The notes below the pieces were generated by a model. That model saw only the letters and a program-made list of their open reading frames with translations. It was not told the DNA's origin and searched no databases. Below are positions 7,282 to 15,394 of a DNA stretch of 64,000 nt, in pieces; the stretch's first letter is position 1; the number at the start of each line of letters is the position of its first letter. Position numbers and translations under genes: made by a program. Source of the DNA: RDXT01 sp033765305 (lineage in GTDB: Bacteria; Bacteroidota; Bacteroidia; J057); contig JANRID010000052.1 of NCBI GenBank assembly GCA_033765305.1, forward strand, positions 1-64,000, given 5' to 3'.

Positions 7282-9672
7282 ATGGACATGAATATGCATC
7301 CGATGCAGAAAATGCTGGCTGTGCTGATGCTGGCCGGATGGGGGATACAGGCCGCGGCCCAGACTGGCGGCCAGGTGGTGCGGGGCAGTGTGACGGATCA
7401 GTCCAGCGGCAGGCCGCTGGCCGGTGCAGCAGTCCAGATCGAGCGGGGGGCCTTCGCAGTCCGCGCAGAAACCGATACTGCCGGCCGCTTCCGGCTCGAA
7501 GGGGTCCCCGCCGGCCGCCTCCTGCTGCGGACCGATAAGCCAGGGTATGCCTCCCGCATCATTCCGGATTTGGTGGTCAATGCAGGCAAGGAAACCGTAC
7601 TCGAGCTCGAGCTGGAGGAATCGGTGTACAGCGGCGAGGCCATCACCATCACCGCCCCCCGCTCCCGGGACCTGCGGGCCGTGAGCACGCGGGAGTTTAC
7701 CGTGGAGGAAACGCAGCGCTTCGCGGCCGTGTACTTCGATCCGGCGCGCATGGCGGCCTCCTATCCGGGCGTCGTGCAGGCGCATGATCAGGCCAATCAC
7801 TTGATTGTCAGGGGAAATTCGCCCAATGGCATCCTCTGGCGCATGGAGGGCGTGGACATTGTCAACCCCAACCACCTCAGCAACGCCGGCACCTTCACCG
7901 ACCGCCTCACCCAGTCCGGCGGCGGCACCATCATCCTGAGCACCCAGCTGCTCACCAACTCCACCTTCTCCACCGGCGCCTTCGCGCCACAGTACGGCAA
8001 CGCCCTCGCCGGCGTGTTCGATATCCACCTCCGCCGCGGCAACAACGAGCGCACGGAGTTTACCGGCCAGGCCAGCCTCATCGGCATCGACCTGGCGGCG
8101 GAAGGCCCGCTCGGCGCCGGCTCGCAGGCGTCCTACCTGGTCAACTACCGCTATTCCTTCACCGGCATCCTGGGCCTGATGGGCATCTCCTTCGGCGGGG
8201 AAAAAATCGCGTTTCAGGACCTGGCCTTCAATCTTTCCCTGCCGACGCGGAAAGCGGGCGTCTTCACCCTCTTCGGCATGGGCGGCAACAGCAGCAACCT
8301 GTTCACCGCCCCCCGCGCCGACAGCCTCCGCACGGAGGAAAAGGACCGTTTCGACATCGAGTTCCGCTCCGCTGTGGGAGTAGGCGGCGTTACGCACCGG
8401 CTGCTCCTCGGCGACAAAACGGTCTGGCGCACGGTGGCCGCCGTTTCCGGCATCCGGAGCGAGCGCAGCGGCGATTACGTGCAGGACGACGGCTCGGTAT
8501 CGCCGGTCGAGTTCGACGAACTGACCCAGGCCAAGCTGTCGCTCAACAGCACCCTGACGCACAAGTTCAGCGCCCGGCACAGCCTGGCCGGCGGCTTCTT
8601 TGCCACCCGTACCTTCAACGATCTCCTGAGCACGGTCCGGCCCCTGCCGGGCCTCGATCCGCTCCGGACCCTGGCCGCCAGCCGCGGGGCCTTCTGGCTC
8701 GTGCAGCCTTGGGTAAATTGGTCGTGGAATCTGGCTCCCAGCCTGTCGCTCCAGGCCGGCCTGCACAGCATGCTGCTGACTGTCAATGGCTCCACGGCCC
8801 TGGAGCCCCGCGCCAGCCTCGACTGGCGCCCCGGTGCCCGCCAGAGCCTGCGCCTCGCCTACGGCCTGCACAGCCAGCAGCAGCTGCCGGGCGTGTATTT
8901 CTCCACCATCCTCCGCAGCGACGGCAGCAGCTCCCAGGCCAACCTGAACCTCGGCCTGACCCGCGCCCACCACTTCATAGCGTCCTACACCCTGAGCCCG
9001 GCGGAGCAGGTCCGCATCAAGGTGGAGCCGTACTACCAGGCGCTGTTCAACGTGCCGGTGTCCGCCCGGCCCGGCAGCACCTTTTCCGCCCTCAACCTGG
9101 TGGAGGGCTATGTGACGGACAGCCTGGCCAATACCGGCACCGGCCGCAACTACGGCGTCGAAGTATCGGTGGAGAAATTCCTCAGCCGCAGGTTCTACTA
9201 CCTGCTTTCCGGCGCGCTCTTCGAGTCGCGCTACACAGCGCAGGACGGCATCGAGCGGGAAACCCGCTTCAGCAACGGCCTGGCGCTCAGCGCCACCGGC
9301 GGCTACGAGCACGAGTGGCGCGCCCGCAGCAGCGGCAAGCACCGCGTGCTGGGCATCAACCTGCGCGCACTCTACAGCGGCGGCTTCCGCGAGATGCCCA
9401 TCGACCTCGACCGCTCCCGCCTGGCCCAGACCACGGTGTACGATGAAGCCAACGGATTTACCGAGCAGCTTCCGGCCTACTACCGGATCGACCTGCGCAT
9501 CACCTGGAAGCGCAACCTGGGCCGCCGCACGCAGAGCTTCGGGCTTGATTTTCAGAATCTTACCAACCGCCAGAACATTGCCTTCCGGCGCTATGACTTT
9601 CTGCTGGACCGCGTGGTGGAGCGGTACCAGCTGGGGCTGATTCCGCTGATGAACTACCGCATCGAGTTCTGA
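7282..9672 (+). CDS. TonB-dependent outer-membrane receptor with CarboxypepD-reg-like domain
   Basis: 796 residues. A signal peptide (hydrophobic stretch to about residue 26, ending AAAQ) is followed by a carboxypeptidase-regulatory-like fold at about 33-110 (VVRGSVTDQSSGRPLAGAAVQIERG, typical of Bacteroidota TonB receptors), a plug-like region (about 130-250, ANHLIVRGNSPNGILWRMEGVDIVNPN) and a beta-barrel to the C-terminus, which ends in an aromatic residue (YRIEF). Known role of the family: TonB-driven uptake across the outer membrane. The substrate cannot be told; no SusD partner is adjacent, which argues against a glycan-utilisation locus. Several ATGs (7282, 7288, 7294, 7303) could start it. 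It ends directly against the convergent enoyl-CoA hydratase gene with no spacer. Confidence 0.88.
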   Translation: MDMNMHPMQKMLAVLMLAGWGIQAAAQTGGQVVRGSVTDQSSGRPLAGAAVQIERGAFAVRAETDTAGRFRLEGVPAGRLLLRTDKPGYASRIIPDLVVNAGKETVLELELEESVYSGEAITITAPRSRDLRAVSTREFTVEETQRFAAVYFDPARMAASYPGVVQAHDQANHLIVRGNSPNGILWRMEGVDIVNPNHLSNAGTFTDRLTQSGGGTIILSTQLLTNSTFSTGAFAPQYGNALAGVFDIHLRRGNNERTEFTGQASLIGIDLAAEGPLGAGSQASYLVNYRYSFTGILGLMGISFGGEKIAFQDLAFNLSLPTRKAGVFTLFGMGGNSSNLFTAPRADSLRTEEKDRFDIEFRSAVGVGGVTHRLLLGDKTVWRTVAAVSGIRSERSGDYVQDDGSVSPVEFDELTQAKLSLNSTLTHKFSARHSLAGGFFATRTFNDLLSTVRPLPGLDPLRTLAASRGAFWLVQPWVNWSWNLAPSLSLQAGLHSMLLTVNGSTALEPRASLDWRPGARQSLRLAYGLHSQQQLPGVYFSTILRSDGSSSQANLNLGLTRAHHFIASYTLSPAEQVRIKVEPYYQALFNVPVSARPGSTFSALNLVEGYVTDSLANTGTGRNYGVEVSVEKFLSRRFYYLLSGALFESRYTAQDGIERETRFSNGLALSATGGYEHEWRARSSGKHRVLGINLRALYSGGFREMPIDLDRSRLAQTTVYDEANGFTEQLPAYYRIDLRITWKRNLGRRTQSFGLDFQNLTNRQNIAFRRYDFLLDRVVERYQLGLIPLMNYRIEF

Positions 9673-10467
9673 TCAGTGTCCGGAAAAGCGCGGCGGGCGT
9701 TTGTCGATGAACGCCTGCATGCCCTCCTGGCCGTCGGCAGAGGCGTGGGCGCGGGTGAAGTTTTCGCGCTCCACCTCGTAGCCGTTGCGCTGCTCGCGCC
9801 CGTTGCGGTTGGCGTAGCCGGCATTTATGGCATTGAGTGTCAGGCGGATCGCACCGGGCGACTGCTGATAGGCTTTGCGGAGGACCTCCTGGCATTTCTC
9901 CACCAGCTCGCCCCGGGTGGTGACGTAGTTGACCAGCCCCCAGTTGAGGGCCTCGTCGGCGGGCATCAGGTCGCCGGTGATGAGCATTTCGGTGGCTTTG
10001 CCCCGTCCGATGAGCTGGGCGAGGCGCTGGGTGCCGCCGTAGCCGGCGATCAGGCCCAGCTTCACCTCCGGCTGACCGAAGCGCGCATTTTCCGAAGCGA
10101 TGCGCAGGTGGCAGGCCATGGCCAGCTCGCAGCCGCCGCCGAGGGCGTAGCCGTTGACTGCGGCAATGACCGGTTTGGGGCAGTCTTCAATGGCAAAGAA
10201 TACCTCCTGGCCGAAGCGGGCTGCTTTCATGGCCTCCGAGGGATCGAGGCCGGCCAGTTCGGCGATGTCGGCGCCTGCGGCAAAGGCCCGGTCGCCGGCG
10301 CCGGTGAAAAAGGCGCCGTACAGGCTGTCGTCGGACTCCAGCAGGCGGATCACATCCAGGATCTCATGCAGCATCTGCCGGTTCAGGGCGTTCATCACGT
10401 CCGGCCGGTTGAGCGTGATCATCAGCGTCTGGTCCGTTTTTCGGGTGAGAAGGGTCTGGTATTGCAT
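9673..10467 (-). CDS. Enoyl-CoA hydratase/isomerase (crotonase family)
   Basis: 264 residues from the chosen ATG (MQYQTLLT); eight further codons are open upstream. Crotonase fold with the oxyanion-hole segments AFAAGADIAEL and NGYALGGGCELA. The two acids of true hydratases are both present: E114 (GGCELA) and E134 (FGQPEVKLGLI). This supports hydration of trans-2-enoyl-CoA in fatty-acid or short-chain acyl-CoA breakdown rather than another crotonase reaction. It is monocistronic by context: convergent with the TonB gene downstream, with a terminator-bounded gene upstream. Confidence 0.92.
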   Translation of the reverse strand: MQYQTLLTRKTDQTLMITLNRPDVMNALNRQMLHEILDVIRLLESDDSLYGAFFTGAGDRAFAAGADIAELAGLDPSEAMKAARFGQEVFFAIEDCPKPVIAAVNGYALGGGCELAMACHLRIASENARFGQPEVKLGLIAGYGGTQRLAQLIGRGKATEMLITGDLMPADEALNWGLVNYVTTRGELVEKCQEVLRKAYQQSPGAIRLTLNAINAGYANRNGREQRNGYEVERENFTRAHASADGQEGMQAFIDKRPPRFSGH

Positions 10468-10516
10468 AGGTCGGGGCCGTTCGGTTGCCACAGCAGAAAT
10501 CGGCAGAAAAATGCAT

Positions 10517-10548
10517 ATAAAAAAGCCCGGAAACAGTGATTCCGGGCT
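10517..10548 (-). terminator. Terminator after the coiled-coil membrane protein gene
   Basis: On the minus strand AGCCCGGA (10548-10541) pairs with TCCGGGCT (10531-10524) around a 9-base loop, followed by TTTTTTATATG. Confidence 0.85.
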
Positions 10549-10578
10549 GGACCTTTCACCGGGAGCCGGTGATTTTTG

Positions 10579-11481
10579 TTATTCCTTTACGGTGGAGCCG
10601 GGCCCTTCAGGCGCAGCGTCCCCTTCGAAGTCGTCGGCGATGCCGGGATAGTATTCGGCCTTCATGAGGTTTTCAATCTCCTCCATCGTCTGCTGGGTCT
10701 GCTCGGTCTCGAAGAGCAGGTTGTCGATCATGATGTCCTCGCGCTCGGTGTTCTGGAGGGTCATCGGCTGATCCTTGATGTATTCCACCATTTCCTCGAT
10801 GGTCTGGAGCTGCTCTTCGATGACCTCGCGGTTTTCGCGCACGCGCTGGTAGTTTTCCATGCGCATTTCGAGCAGCTTGAGCCGCTTCTCCTTGATCTTT
10901 TTCAGGCGGGGGGCGGCATTCTTGAGATCCTGGTTCAGGCGGTCGATTTCGTGGACCGTGCGCTGGATTACGGTTTCATTGGTCAGCTCGGGGAATTTAT
11001 CCTTGAAGTACAGCAGGCGGATGTAGGAGAGCTCAATGGCGGAAAGCTTGTCCATGAAGTTGTTGACCAGCGTGGGGATGCTGGTGTTCATGCGTTTGAA
11101 GCTGTCCTTCACATCGCGGATGCGCTTGCGGAGCTTGTCGAAGCGCTGCTGCGATTCGAGGGTCAGCTCATTGTAGTAATCGACGAGGGTTTTGGTCTTC
11201 TGGAAGGCGTCGATATCGGACTGGTACTTGGCGTTGATGGCGCGGATAAACCGGGGGTTTTGGCTGATGCCGCTGAGGAGCATCATTTCGAGGCCGCCGG
11301 CCATCATCAGGACGGAGGCTACGGTGGCGCCGGTATCCAGGCCGAGGCCCGGCAGGAGGGCAATGCCAAGCGCCGCCAGCCCGCCGATGGCGGCCATCAG
11401 GGAAAGGTGCACCGGCCAGAAAAAGGCTTCCTTGGTGTAGTTGATGAATTTCTGGATCCGGGGATTGGATTGCTTGGCCAT
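10579..11481 (-). CDS. Membrane-anchored coiled-coil protein, function unknown
   Basis: 300 residues. Two hydrophobic segments near the N-terminus (about 20-42, FFWPVHLSLMAAIGGLAALGIALL, and about 50-70, GATVASVLMMAGGLEMMLLSG) make a hairpin in the membrane. The remainder, about 80-280, is rich in charged heptad-like sequence (LRKRIRDVKDSF, LKKIKEKRLKLLEMRMENYQRV), a long cytoplasmic coiled coil. The C-terminus is acidic. I do not recognise the family. It has its own terminator and is divergent from nothing: valS lies upstream on the same strand after about 170 bases. A scaffold or envelope-associated role is only a guess. Confidence 0.75.
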   Translation of the reverse strand: MAKQSNPRIQKFINYTKEAFFWPVHLSLMAAIGGLAALGIALLPGLGLDTGATVASVLMMAGGLEMMLLSGISQNPRFIRAINAKYQSDIDAFQKTKTLVDYYNELTLESQQRFDKLRKRIRDVKDSFKRMNTSIPTLVNNFMDKLSAIELSYIRLLYFKDKFPELTNETVIQRTVHEIDRLNQDLKNAAPRLKKIKEKRLKLLEMRMENYQRVRENREVIEEQLQTIEEMVEYIKDQPMTLQNTEREDIMIDNLLFETEQTQQTMEEIENLMKAEYYPGIADDFEGDAAPEGPGSTVKE

Positions 11482-11649
11482 GTGATGAAGAGCCGGTTAT
11501 GGAGGAAAAACCCAGGGCAGGCCTTTCTAGGATTGCTACTGATTCTCCGGGCTTCAAGTTACAAAAACGGTGAAATAAATGTGCATGTTCTGCTGTACCC
11601 GCATGTTTTCGGGCTGAATCCGCATAAACAGGCCTGCTGTGCGCGGTTC

Positions 11650-14280
11650 TCAGCCCAATGCAGCCAGGCTGCGGCGCAGCAGATCGAGCTTCGCCTCGGC
11701 ATCTGCGCGCTTTCTGCGCTCATTTTCCACCACCTGGGCCGGCGCGCTGCTCACAAACCGCTCGTTTTCAAGCTTGCCCAGAACGCTCCGCAGGAAGCCT
11801 TCGGTATACTCGATTTCTTTGAGCAGCTTGCTGCGCTCTTCTTCGGCATCCGCCAGCTCCCCTGCAGGCAGAAAGCACTCGCTGGTGCGCACCCGCACCC
11901 CCGCAGACCTGGCCGGCTGGCTCTGGACAAATTCCAGCCCGCCGATGCCGGCGAGCTTCTGCAGCACCGGCAGGTAGCGCCGGAACAGGTCCGGGGTTTC
12001 GGTAATCACCGAAAGCGGCAGCGCATCCTTCAGGCCGAGGCCCTTCTCCGAGCGCAGCGCCCGCAGGGCAGTGACGGTCTCCTGAATCAGGGCCATATCC
12101 TCCAGGCAGGCGGTATCGGGCGCGCCGTGGGTGCGCATGGGGCCGCAGGTCAGAAACACGCCGGCTTCCCGCTCGCGCAGGCCCTGCCAGATCTCCTCTG
12201 TCACGAAGGGCATGAACGGATGCAGCAGCTCCAGCACCCCTTCGAAGAGGCTGGTCACAGCCTCCAGCGTAGCCGCAGACAGGGGCTGCCCGCCCGCAGG
12301 CTTGATCATTTCAAGAAACCAGGAACAGAAATCGTCCCAGGTGAGCTTGTACACGGCCATCACCGCATCGGCGATGCGGAATTTGCCGAAGAGATCCTCC
12401 AGCTCCTGCGCCGCCTGCGCCAGCCGGGCGCGCATCCAGTCCGCCGCCAGCAGCTCCAACTCGCCCGGCTCGCGGTCCGCGCCCTGCCAGCCGCCTACCA
12501 GGCGGTAGGCATTCCAGAGCTTGTTGGCAAAATTCCGCCCCTGCTCGATGAGCGATTCCTTGTACAGCAGGTCATTGCCCGCCGGCGAAGCCAGCAGCAT
12601 GCCCACCCGGACGCCGTCGGCGCCGTGCTTCGCGATCAGGTCCAGGGGATCAGGCGAGTTGCCAAGCTGCTTGCTCATCTTGCGGCGCTGATCGTCCCGC
12701 ACGATGCCGGTCAGGTACACGTTCGTAAACGGCTTTTTCCCCGTGAAATGATAGCCGGCAATAATCATCCGGGCCACCCAGAAAAACAGGATTTCCGGTG
12801 CGGTCACGAGGTCGCTGGTGGGGTAGTAGTAGCTGAAGTCGGGATTGCCGGGGCGGGTGATGCCCTGGAACACCTGCACAGGCCACAGCCAGCTGGAGGC
12901 CCAGGTGTCGAGCACGTCGGGGTCCTGCTCCAGGCTGGAGGCCTGCAGGTCCGGGTTGCCGGTGAGTTCGCGCGCGGCTTCGAGCGCCGATGCTGCGTCA
13001 GGCGCCACCACATACTGGCCCGTGCCGGCAATGTAGTAGGCCGGGATCCGGTGGCCCCACCAAAGCTGGCGCGAGAGGCACCAGTCGCGCACATGTTCGA
13101 GCCAGTGCCGGTAGGTGCTGAGGAAGCGGCCGGGAATCAGGTTCACCTCGCCGCTGTTCACTGCATCGAGAGCGGGGCGGGAGAGGTCCTGCATCTTCAG
13201 GAACCACTGGAGCGAGCGCCTCGGCTCGATGACGGCGTTGGTGCGCTCCGAGTACCCGACGGAATGGGTGTAGGGCTCCTGGCGCTCCAGAAGGCCCTGG
13301 GCTTCCAGGTCCCGCACGATCTGCTTGCGCGCCTCGAAGCGGTCCAGGCCCGCGTATGCGCCGCCGGCCTCGCTCACGCGCCCTTCGTCGGTCATCATAT
13401 CCACCACCTCGAGCCCGTGGCGGAGCCCGATCTCGGCGTCGTTCATGTCATGGGCCGGCGTGACCTTCAGGCAGCCCGTGCCGAACTCGCGGTCCACATA
13501 GGCATCGAGGATAATGGGCACGCTGCGGCCGGCCAGGGGCACGAGGGCGCGCCTGCCGTGCAGGTGCGTGTAGCGCGGATCTTCGGGGTGGATGGCCACA
13601 GCCGTATCGCCCAGCAGGGTTTCGGGGCGGGTGGTGGCGATGACCACATATTCGCCCGGCGCGCCTTCGATGGCGTAGCGGATATGGTAGAGAAAGCCCT
13701 GGGTTTCGCGGTGGATCACCTCCTCGTCGGAGACGGCAGTCTGCGCCTGCGGGTCCCAGTTCACCATGCGCTTGCCCCGGTAGATAAGGCCCTGGCGGTA
13801 CAGTTCGCAGAAGCATTCGATCACGGCGCGGGAATACTCCTCGTCCATGGTGAAATGCGTGCGTTCCCAGTCGCAGCTGGCGCCCAGCTTGCGGAGCTGG
13901 CGGAGGATGATGCCGCCGTAGGTCTCCTTCCATTCGAAGCTGTGGCGGAGGAATTCCTCGCGGGTGAGGTCGCTTTTGCGGATGCCCTGTTCGGCGAGCA
14001 TGCGCACCACCTTGGCCTCGGTGGCGATGGAGGCATGGTCGGTGCCGGGGACCCAGCAGGCATTGTAGCCCTCCATGCGCTTTCGCCGGATAAGCACATC
14101 CTGGATGGTATTGTTCAGGATGTGCCCCATGTGCAGGATGCCCGTCACATTGGGCGGCGGAATCGTGATGGTATAGGCGGGCCGGTGGTCGGGCACGGAG
14201 CGGAAGGCCCCGGCTTCGATCCAGGCGGCATACCATTTGTCTTCAATCTCGGAGGGCGTATAGTTTTTTGAAATAGCCAT
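11650..14280 (-). CDS. valS: Valyl-tRNA synthetase
   Basis: 876 residues, the usual ValRS length. Charges tRNA-Val. Class I signatures: HMGH at residues 50-53 (ILHMGHILN) and KMSKQ at 534-538. The editing (CP1) domain is present (VVIATTRPETLLGDTAVAIHP...GTGCLKVTPAHDMND). VPGTDHASIATE and the N-terminal PPPNVTG are ValRS hallmarks. The C-terminus has the coiled-coil arm (EERSKLLKEIEYTEGFLRSVLGKLENERF...). ATG at 14280 gives MAISKNYTPSEIEDKW; a start four codons upstream is less likely. Confidence 0.97.
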   Translation of the reverse strand: MAISKNYTPSEIEDKWYAAWIEAGAFRSVPDHRPAYTITIPPPNVTGILHMGHILNNTIQDVLIRRKRMEGYNACWVPGTDHASIATEAKVVRMLAEQGIRKSDLTREEFLRHSFEWKETYGGIILRQLRKLGASCDWERTHFTMDEEYSRAVIECFCELYRQGLIYRGKRMVNWDPQAQTAVSDEEVIHRETQGFLYHIRYAIEGAPGEYVVIATTRPETLLGDTAVAIHPEDPRYTHLHGRRALVPLAGRSVPIILDAYVDREFGTGCLKVTPAHDMNDAEIGLRHGLEVVDMMTDEGRVSEAGGAYAGLDRFEARKQIVRDLEAQGLLERQEPYTHSVGYSERTNAVIEPRRSLQWFLKMQDLSRPALDAVNSGEVNLIPGRFLSTYRHWLEHVRDWCLSRQLWWGHRIPAYYIAGTGQYVVAPDAASALEAARELTGNPDLQASSLEQDPDVLDTWASSWLWPVQVFQGITRPGNPDFSYYYPTSDLVTAPEILFFWVARMIIAGYHFTGKKPFTNVYLTGIVRDDQRRKMSKQLGNSPDPLDLIAKHGADGVRVGMLLASPAGNDLLYKESLIEQGRNFANKLWNAYRLVGGWQGADREPGELELLAADWMRARLAQAAQELEDLFGKFRIADAVMAVYKLTWDDFCSWFLEMIKPAGGQPLSAATLEAVTSLFEGVLELLHPFMPFVTEEIWQGLREREAGVFLTCGPMRTHGAPDTACLEDMALIQETVTALRALRSEKGLGLKDALPLSVITETPDLFRRYLPVLQKLAGIGGLEFVQSQPARSAGVRVRTSECFLPAGELADAEEERSKLLKEIEYTEGFLRSVLGKLENERFVSSAPAQVVENERRKRADAEAKLDLLRRSLAALG

Positions 14281-14320
14281 AGCGTGTCGCAACAGGCCGG
14301 CGCAGAAGGTTCCGGCGCAT

Positions 14321-14328
14321 CAAAGGTA
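14321..14328 (-). promoter_or_regulatory. Probable -7 element for valS
   Basis: TACCTTTG on the minus strand fully matches TAnnTTTG and lies 40 bases before the valS start. No clear -33 TTG at 17-20 bases. Confidence 0.42.
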
Positions 14329-14363
14329 CGGGAATTGCGGTTAAGGAGGCAAGGGGCATCCGA

Positions 14364-14393
14364 ACAAGAAAAAGCCCTCCGGGCAGGAGGGCT
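14364..14393 (-). terminator. Terminator after the small secreted protein gene
   Basis: Minus strand AGCCCTCC (14393-14386), 5-base loop, GGAGGGCT (14380-14373), then TTTTTCTTG. Confidence 0.85.
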
Positions 14394-14423
14394 TGCAGGC
14401 GGAATATATGCCGGGTGCCGGGC

Positions 14424-14876
14424 TCAGCGGATGAGCACTTTCTGGGCAGCGGTGTAGAGTCCGCTGGTCAGTTTGACGATGTACACACCGGGTGCGAAGC
14501 TGTTCACATCGAGGCTGTAGACGCCTTCGGATTCCTGGGAGGCTCCTACGCGGGCGCTGTGGCAAAGTTTGCCGGCGGCATCGTAGACCTGCAGATCGGA
14601 GGGCTGGCTGACCTGGCTGTAGTAGATCTTGACATTGGAGCCCGTAGCGGGGTTGGGCGTAGCGGCGATGCGGGGGGCAGCGGCGGCGTTGCCCTGGTAG
14701 GCCATGAGCGGGCCCTTGATGAAGTGCGTGGTGAAGACCATCACGGGCAGGTTGGTGGGCGGGGGCACATTGGTGTTGGAGCGTGCCGTGGTGTCGGTCT
14801 GAGCGGCGGCGGGGAGGGCGATGCCGAGAGCCAGCAGAGCGGAGAAAACAGTGCGGGTAAAACGTGCCTTGTTCAT
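14424..14876 (-). CDS. Small secreted protein with type IX sorting domain
   Basis: 150 residues. Signal peptide at about 1-25 (RFTRTVFSALLALGIALPAAAQ). A short linker of low complexity follows (TDTTARSNTNVPPPTN). From about residue 65 it is almost entirely a T9SS type A C-terminal domain (AATPNPATGSNVKIYY...LQVYDAAGKL...GVYIVKL...QKVLIR). The cargo part is only about 40 residues, unusually small for a T9SS substrate, with no enzyme motif. Good promoter at 14925-14954 and its own terminator: a single-gene unit, probably well expressed. Confidence 0.82.
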   Translation of the reverse strand: MNKARFTRTVFSALLALGIALPAAAQTDTTARSNTNVPPPTNLPVMVFTTHFIKGPLMAYQGNAAAAPRIAATPNPATGSNVKIYYSQVSQPSDLQVYDAAGKLCHSARVGASQESEGVYSLDVNSFAPGVYIVKLTSGLYTAAQKVLIR

Positions 14877-14924
14877 AGTATTCAGAGTTTTGTAAATTAG
14901 TTCCTCATTGACTTAACGATAGAA

Positions 14925-14954
14925 CAAATATAGCTCAAAATTTTTCCTTGTCAA
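14925..14954 (-). promoter_or_regulatory. Promoter of the small T9SS cargo gene
   Basis: Minus strand TTG (14954-14952), 19 bases, TATATTTG (14932-14925): full consensus match. It lies about 50 bases ahead of the ATG at 14876. Confidence 0.72.
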
Positions 14955-15394
14955 GAGTTTATTTTATTTTTTTTAAAATAATCTTCAGCATACCTTGCTG
15001 CGGCCAATTGGGTGTTTTCATAAATATATGATTAACAAGCATTTAATATAAGTACATATTTGAAAATTTTTACCAATCCCAACGAATAGGCTAAAATAAG
15101 CCTTTTTGTAATAACAAATGTTTAATATAAAAATTAATATTTAAACCCGAAATAAATCCAAAAACATGCATAGGAATACCGATGTAAATTTTTTATTGTT
15201 TACATTATAATGCAATGCAATGAAATATAATTCCGTGAAAATGCTTTTCGCGAATGGTCATATTTTCCCCTTGCCTGCGCCCGGACGGCGGGGCGTCCCG
15301 GCAGCCGCTCCGGGTTTATTCGGCTGGCAGAATTATTAAGCCGGTATAAGAGTTGCGGATTTTTCCTATCTTTACTCCGCTTACAGTTCGGGAA
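14955..15394. other. AT-rich intergenic region
   Basis: About 440 bases with no credible gene. From about 14940 to 15240 the base composition is markedly AT-rich against GC-rich neighbours. It holds a 7-base inverted repeat ATGTAAA / TTTACAT (15182-15188 and 15199-15205, 10-base spacer), which could be an operator, and a TATCTTTA element at 15367-15374 (one mismatch to TAnnTTTG) that could serve the histidine kinase gene. Confidence 0.5.

Noticed and set aside
10576..14271. Plus-strand open frame of more than 1200 codons opposite valS
   Set aside because: Composition is that of an antisense shadow in GC-rich DNA (His/Ala/Gly/Val-rich, no motifs); the minus-strand valS is unmistakable.
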